From Bacillota bacterium (GTDB lineage: Bacteria; Bacillota; Clostridia; Christensenellales; Aristaeellaceae): 13,477 bases of DNA. The position numbers and the translations under genes are program-made. The notes under the pieces were generated by a model. It saw only the letters and a list, made by a program, of their open reading frames with translations, was not told the origin of the DNA and searched no databases. The DNA is taken from the NCBI GenBank assembly GCA_023391725.1, contig JAEWAH010000310.1, positions 1 through 13,477 on the forward strand, written 5' to 3'. Every line of letters begins with the position of its first letter. Within the stretch, counting starts at the first letter, position 1. Shown here piece after piece: positions 12,081-13,477 of this stretch.

Positions 12081-13477
12081 TCCGGCACCTCCACATAGCG
12101 GGGCAGGCGGATGAGCACCTGGGTGCCCTCATCCAGAACGCTGCTGATCGTGATCCCATATTCCTTGCCAAAGGTGAGCTGGATGCGCTCATGGACGTTT
12201 TTAACCCCGATGCCGGAATGCCCGGCGGGGGCGGTGAGGATATTTTCAAGCTGCTGAGGGGACATGCCCGCGCCGTTATCCTTCACGCAAAATACAAGCG
12301 CTTCCCCCTCCAGATAGGCGCTGATCTCAACAAGCCCCTCATCCACGGAATACCCTTCCAGCCCGTGCTGGATAGCGTTTTCCACAATGGGTTGGACAAT
12401 GAGCTTGATGGTGCGCAGGTCCAGCGTTTCCTCCGCTGCGTTGATCACGTAATCGAACTTGTTGGTAAAGCGCATCTTCTGGATGATCAGATAGTTGCGC
12501 ACATGCTCCAGTTCCTCCCGGACGGAGATGATGTTGCGCCCCTTGCTGATGGAGATGCGGAAAAGCCTGGCCAAAGCGGTGACCATCACGATGGCTTCCC
12601 GGCTGCGGCCCCGCTCCTCCATCCAGACGATGGAATCCAGGGTATTGTAGAGGAAATGAGGGTTAATTTGAGCCTGCAATGCGTTGAGTTCGTGCAGGCG
12701 CTTTGTCTCCTGCTCGTGGACGATTTGGTCCATCAGGCGGCGGATGCGGCTGAGCATGTGGTTGAAGGTGCGGCTGAGTGACCGTATCTCCGCAAAGCCT
12801 TCTTCCCGGATGCACACTTCCAGGTTGCCCGCCTCCACATTGGCCATGACCTCCTCCAATTGCAGGATAGGCCTTGATACCTTGGCCGCGGAAAGGATGG
12901 CAACCACTACCGCCAGCAGGATCCCGGCGATGAGGATCGCGGTCAAAATCCGAAACATTTCCGGCTGGATGGCCAGGATCTCATCCAAGTAGGCCACGCC
13001 CACCATGCGCCAGCGGGTATAGTTCACGGTGGTGATGGTGAGCAGCCGCTCCCGACCCTCGAACACGTCCCGGCACCGGCCGAAAATTTGAGCCTTGACG
13101 GCGGAAAGGTTCTCCTGCTTTAAACCAGCGTAGATCAACTGCTGCTGAGGGTGGTACACCAGTTCCGCCTCGGTATCAACCAGGTACACGTATCCGCTTT
13201 GGCCGAGGCTCATGTTCTCGCACAGGCTGGTGATGGCGCTGAAGGCAAAGTCGGCCATGAGCACACCTGTTTCCCGGCGCCCATCCCGCTTATATTCCAC
13301 GGCCCGGCTCAGCGTTATGATCCAGGCGTACTGCCCGGCAAAGATGTTCTGCACATAGGGCGCGGAAAAGTACACTGTGGCCGTGCCGGACTTTTGGGGG
13401 TTCTGGAACCATTCATTGGTTGTGACCTCCTCCGGCGTTTTTGACAGTCCCCCGGCGGTGCCCGCCAGGAGTTCGCC
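12077..13477 (-). CDS. Sensor histidine kinase, LytS/YesM type with dCache sensor (5' end outside window)
   Basis: The reading frame is open to the right edge; 466 codons are visible and the N terminus is missing. Counting from the edge, residues 1 to about 165 belong to an extracellular dCache-type sensor (NEWFQNPQKSGTATVYFSAP, ITLSRAVEY, GYVYLVDTEAELVYHP, WRMVGVAYLDEI). A transmembrane helix lies at about 175-197, a HAMP linker at about 198-250, and the His_kinase module has phosphoacceptor His274 in QINPHFLYNTLDSI. The ATPase domain has its N-box near 367 (VENAIQHGLEG), DNGAGM at 400-405 and GIGVKNVHERI at 422-432. This is the YesM/LytS class that normally works with an AraC-type YesN response regulator, presumably encoded off the right edge. 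It overlaps the sensor binding protein by 4 bases and precedes mglBAC, so sugar-responsive control of mgl is the likely job, by inference. Confidence 0.94.
   Translation of the reverse strand, partial: GELLAGTAGGLSKTPEEVTTNEWFQNPQKSGTATVYFSAPYVQNIFAGQYAWIITLSRAVEYKRDGRRETGVLMADFAFSAITSLCENMSLGQSGYVYLVDTEAELVYHPQQQLIYAGLKQENLSAVKAQIFGRCRDVFEGRERLLTITTVNYTRWRMVGVAYLDEILAIQPEMFRILTAILIAGILLAVVVAILSAAKVSRPILQLEEVMANVEAGNLEVCIREEGFAEIRSLSRTFNHMLSRIRRLMDQIVHEQETKRLHELNALQAQINPHFLYNTLDSIVWMEERGRSREAIVMVTALARLFRISISKGRNIISVREELEHVRNYLIIQKMRFTNKFDYVINAAEETLDLRTIKLIVQPIVENAIQHGLEGYSVDEGLVEISAYLEGEALVFCVKDNGAGMSPQQLENILTAPAGHSGIGVKNVHERIQLTFGKEYGITISSVLDEGTQVLIRLPRYVEVPE

Noticed and set aside
1..13477. 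CRISPR arrays, tRNA or rRNA genes, transposases or attachment sites
   Set aside because: No regularly spaced repeats, tRNA-like cloverleaf, rRNA sequence or transposase/integrase motif was seen on either strand.

Overview
The window looks like chromosomal DNA from a GC-rich Firmicutes/Clostridia-type bacterium, probably a carbohydrate-using gut or sediment anaerobe. The basis is near-perfect AGGAGG ribosome binding sites before almost every gene, a YesM/LytS-type sensor kinase, an Mgl sugar importer and short DinB-like and AraC-GyrI genes of the kind common in Clostridia. No genus can be assigned from the sequence alone. Every gene I accept is on the minus strand, so transcription runs from the right edge to the left edge.

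Right part (about 5830-13477): a sugar-sensing and uptake locus. A dCache/HAMP sensor histidine kinase (5' end cut by the window) overlaps by 4 bases a membrane-anchored type-1 periplasmic-binding-like protein. This pair resembles the SBP-LytS half of three-component sugar sensors; the response regulator would be off the right edge. A clean terminator and a TTGGAG-N17-TATAAT promoter follow. Then come mglB (galactose/glucose-binding protein, all sugar- and calcium-site residues recognisable), a 417-base gap with a terminator/attenuator and two copies of a dispersed repeat, mglA (double-ATPase subunit, TTG start) and mglC (permease). MglC is about twice the usual length: a roughly 340-residue N-terminal extension carries extra membrane segments and a tandemly duplicated helical unit.

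Middle (about 4185-5830): a 414-base non-coding stretch with hairpins and a likely terminator, a DPM1/GtrB-like family 2 glycosyltransferase with two C-terminal membrane helices, another copy of the dispersed repeat, and a strong terminator.

Left part (1-4144): a cluster behind a TTGACT-N17-TATGAT promoter. In order of transcription it encodes a 99-residue two-helix membrane protein, a DinB-like protein, a 592-residue three-domain fusion (SAM methyltransferase, 3-methyladenine DNA glycosylase I, nucleotidyltransferase), a second stand-alone Tag glycosylase, and an AraC-type regulator with a GyrI-like effector domain that runs off the left edge. Tight spacing suggests co-transcription of at least the DinB, fusion and Tag genes. 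The two Tag domains, the AraC-GyrI protein and the DinB-like protein suggest detoxification or alkylation defence, which is inference.

The most unusual items are the methyltransferase-Tag-nucleotidyltransferase fusion with a preserved internal ribosome binding site, and the extended MglC.
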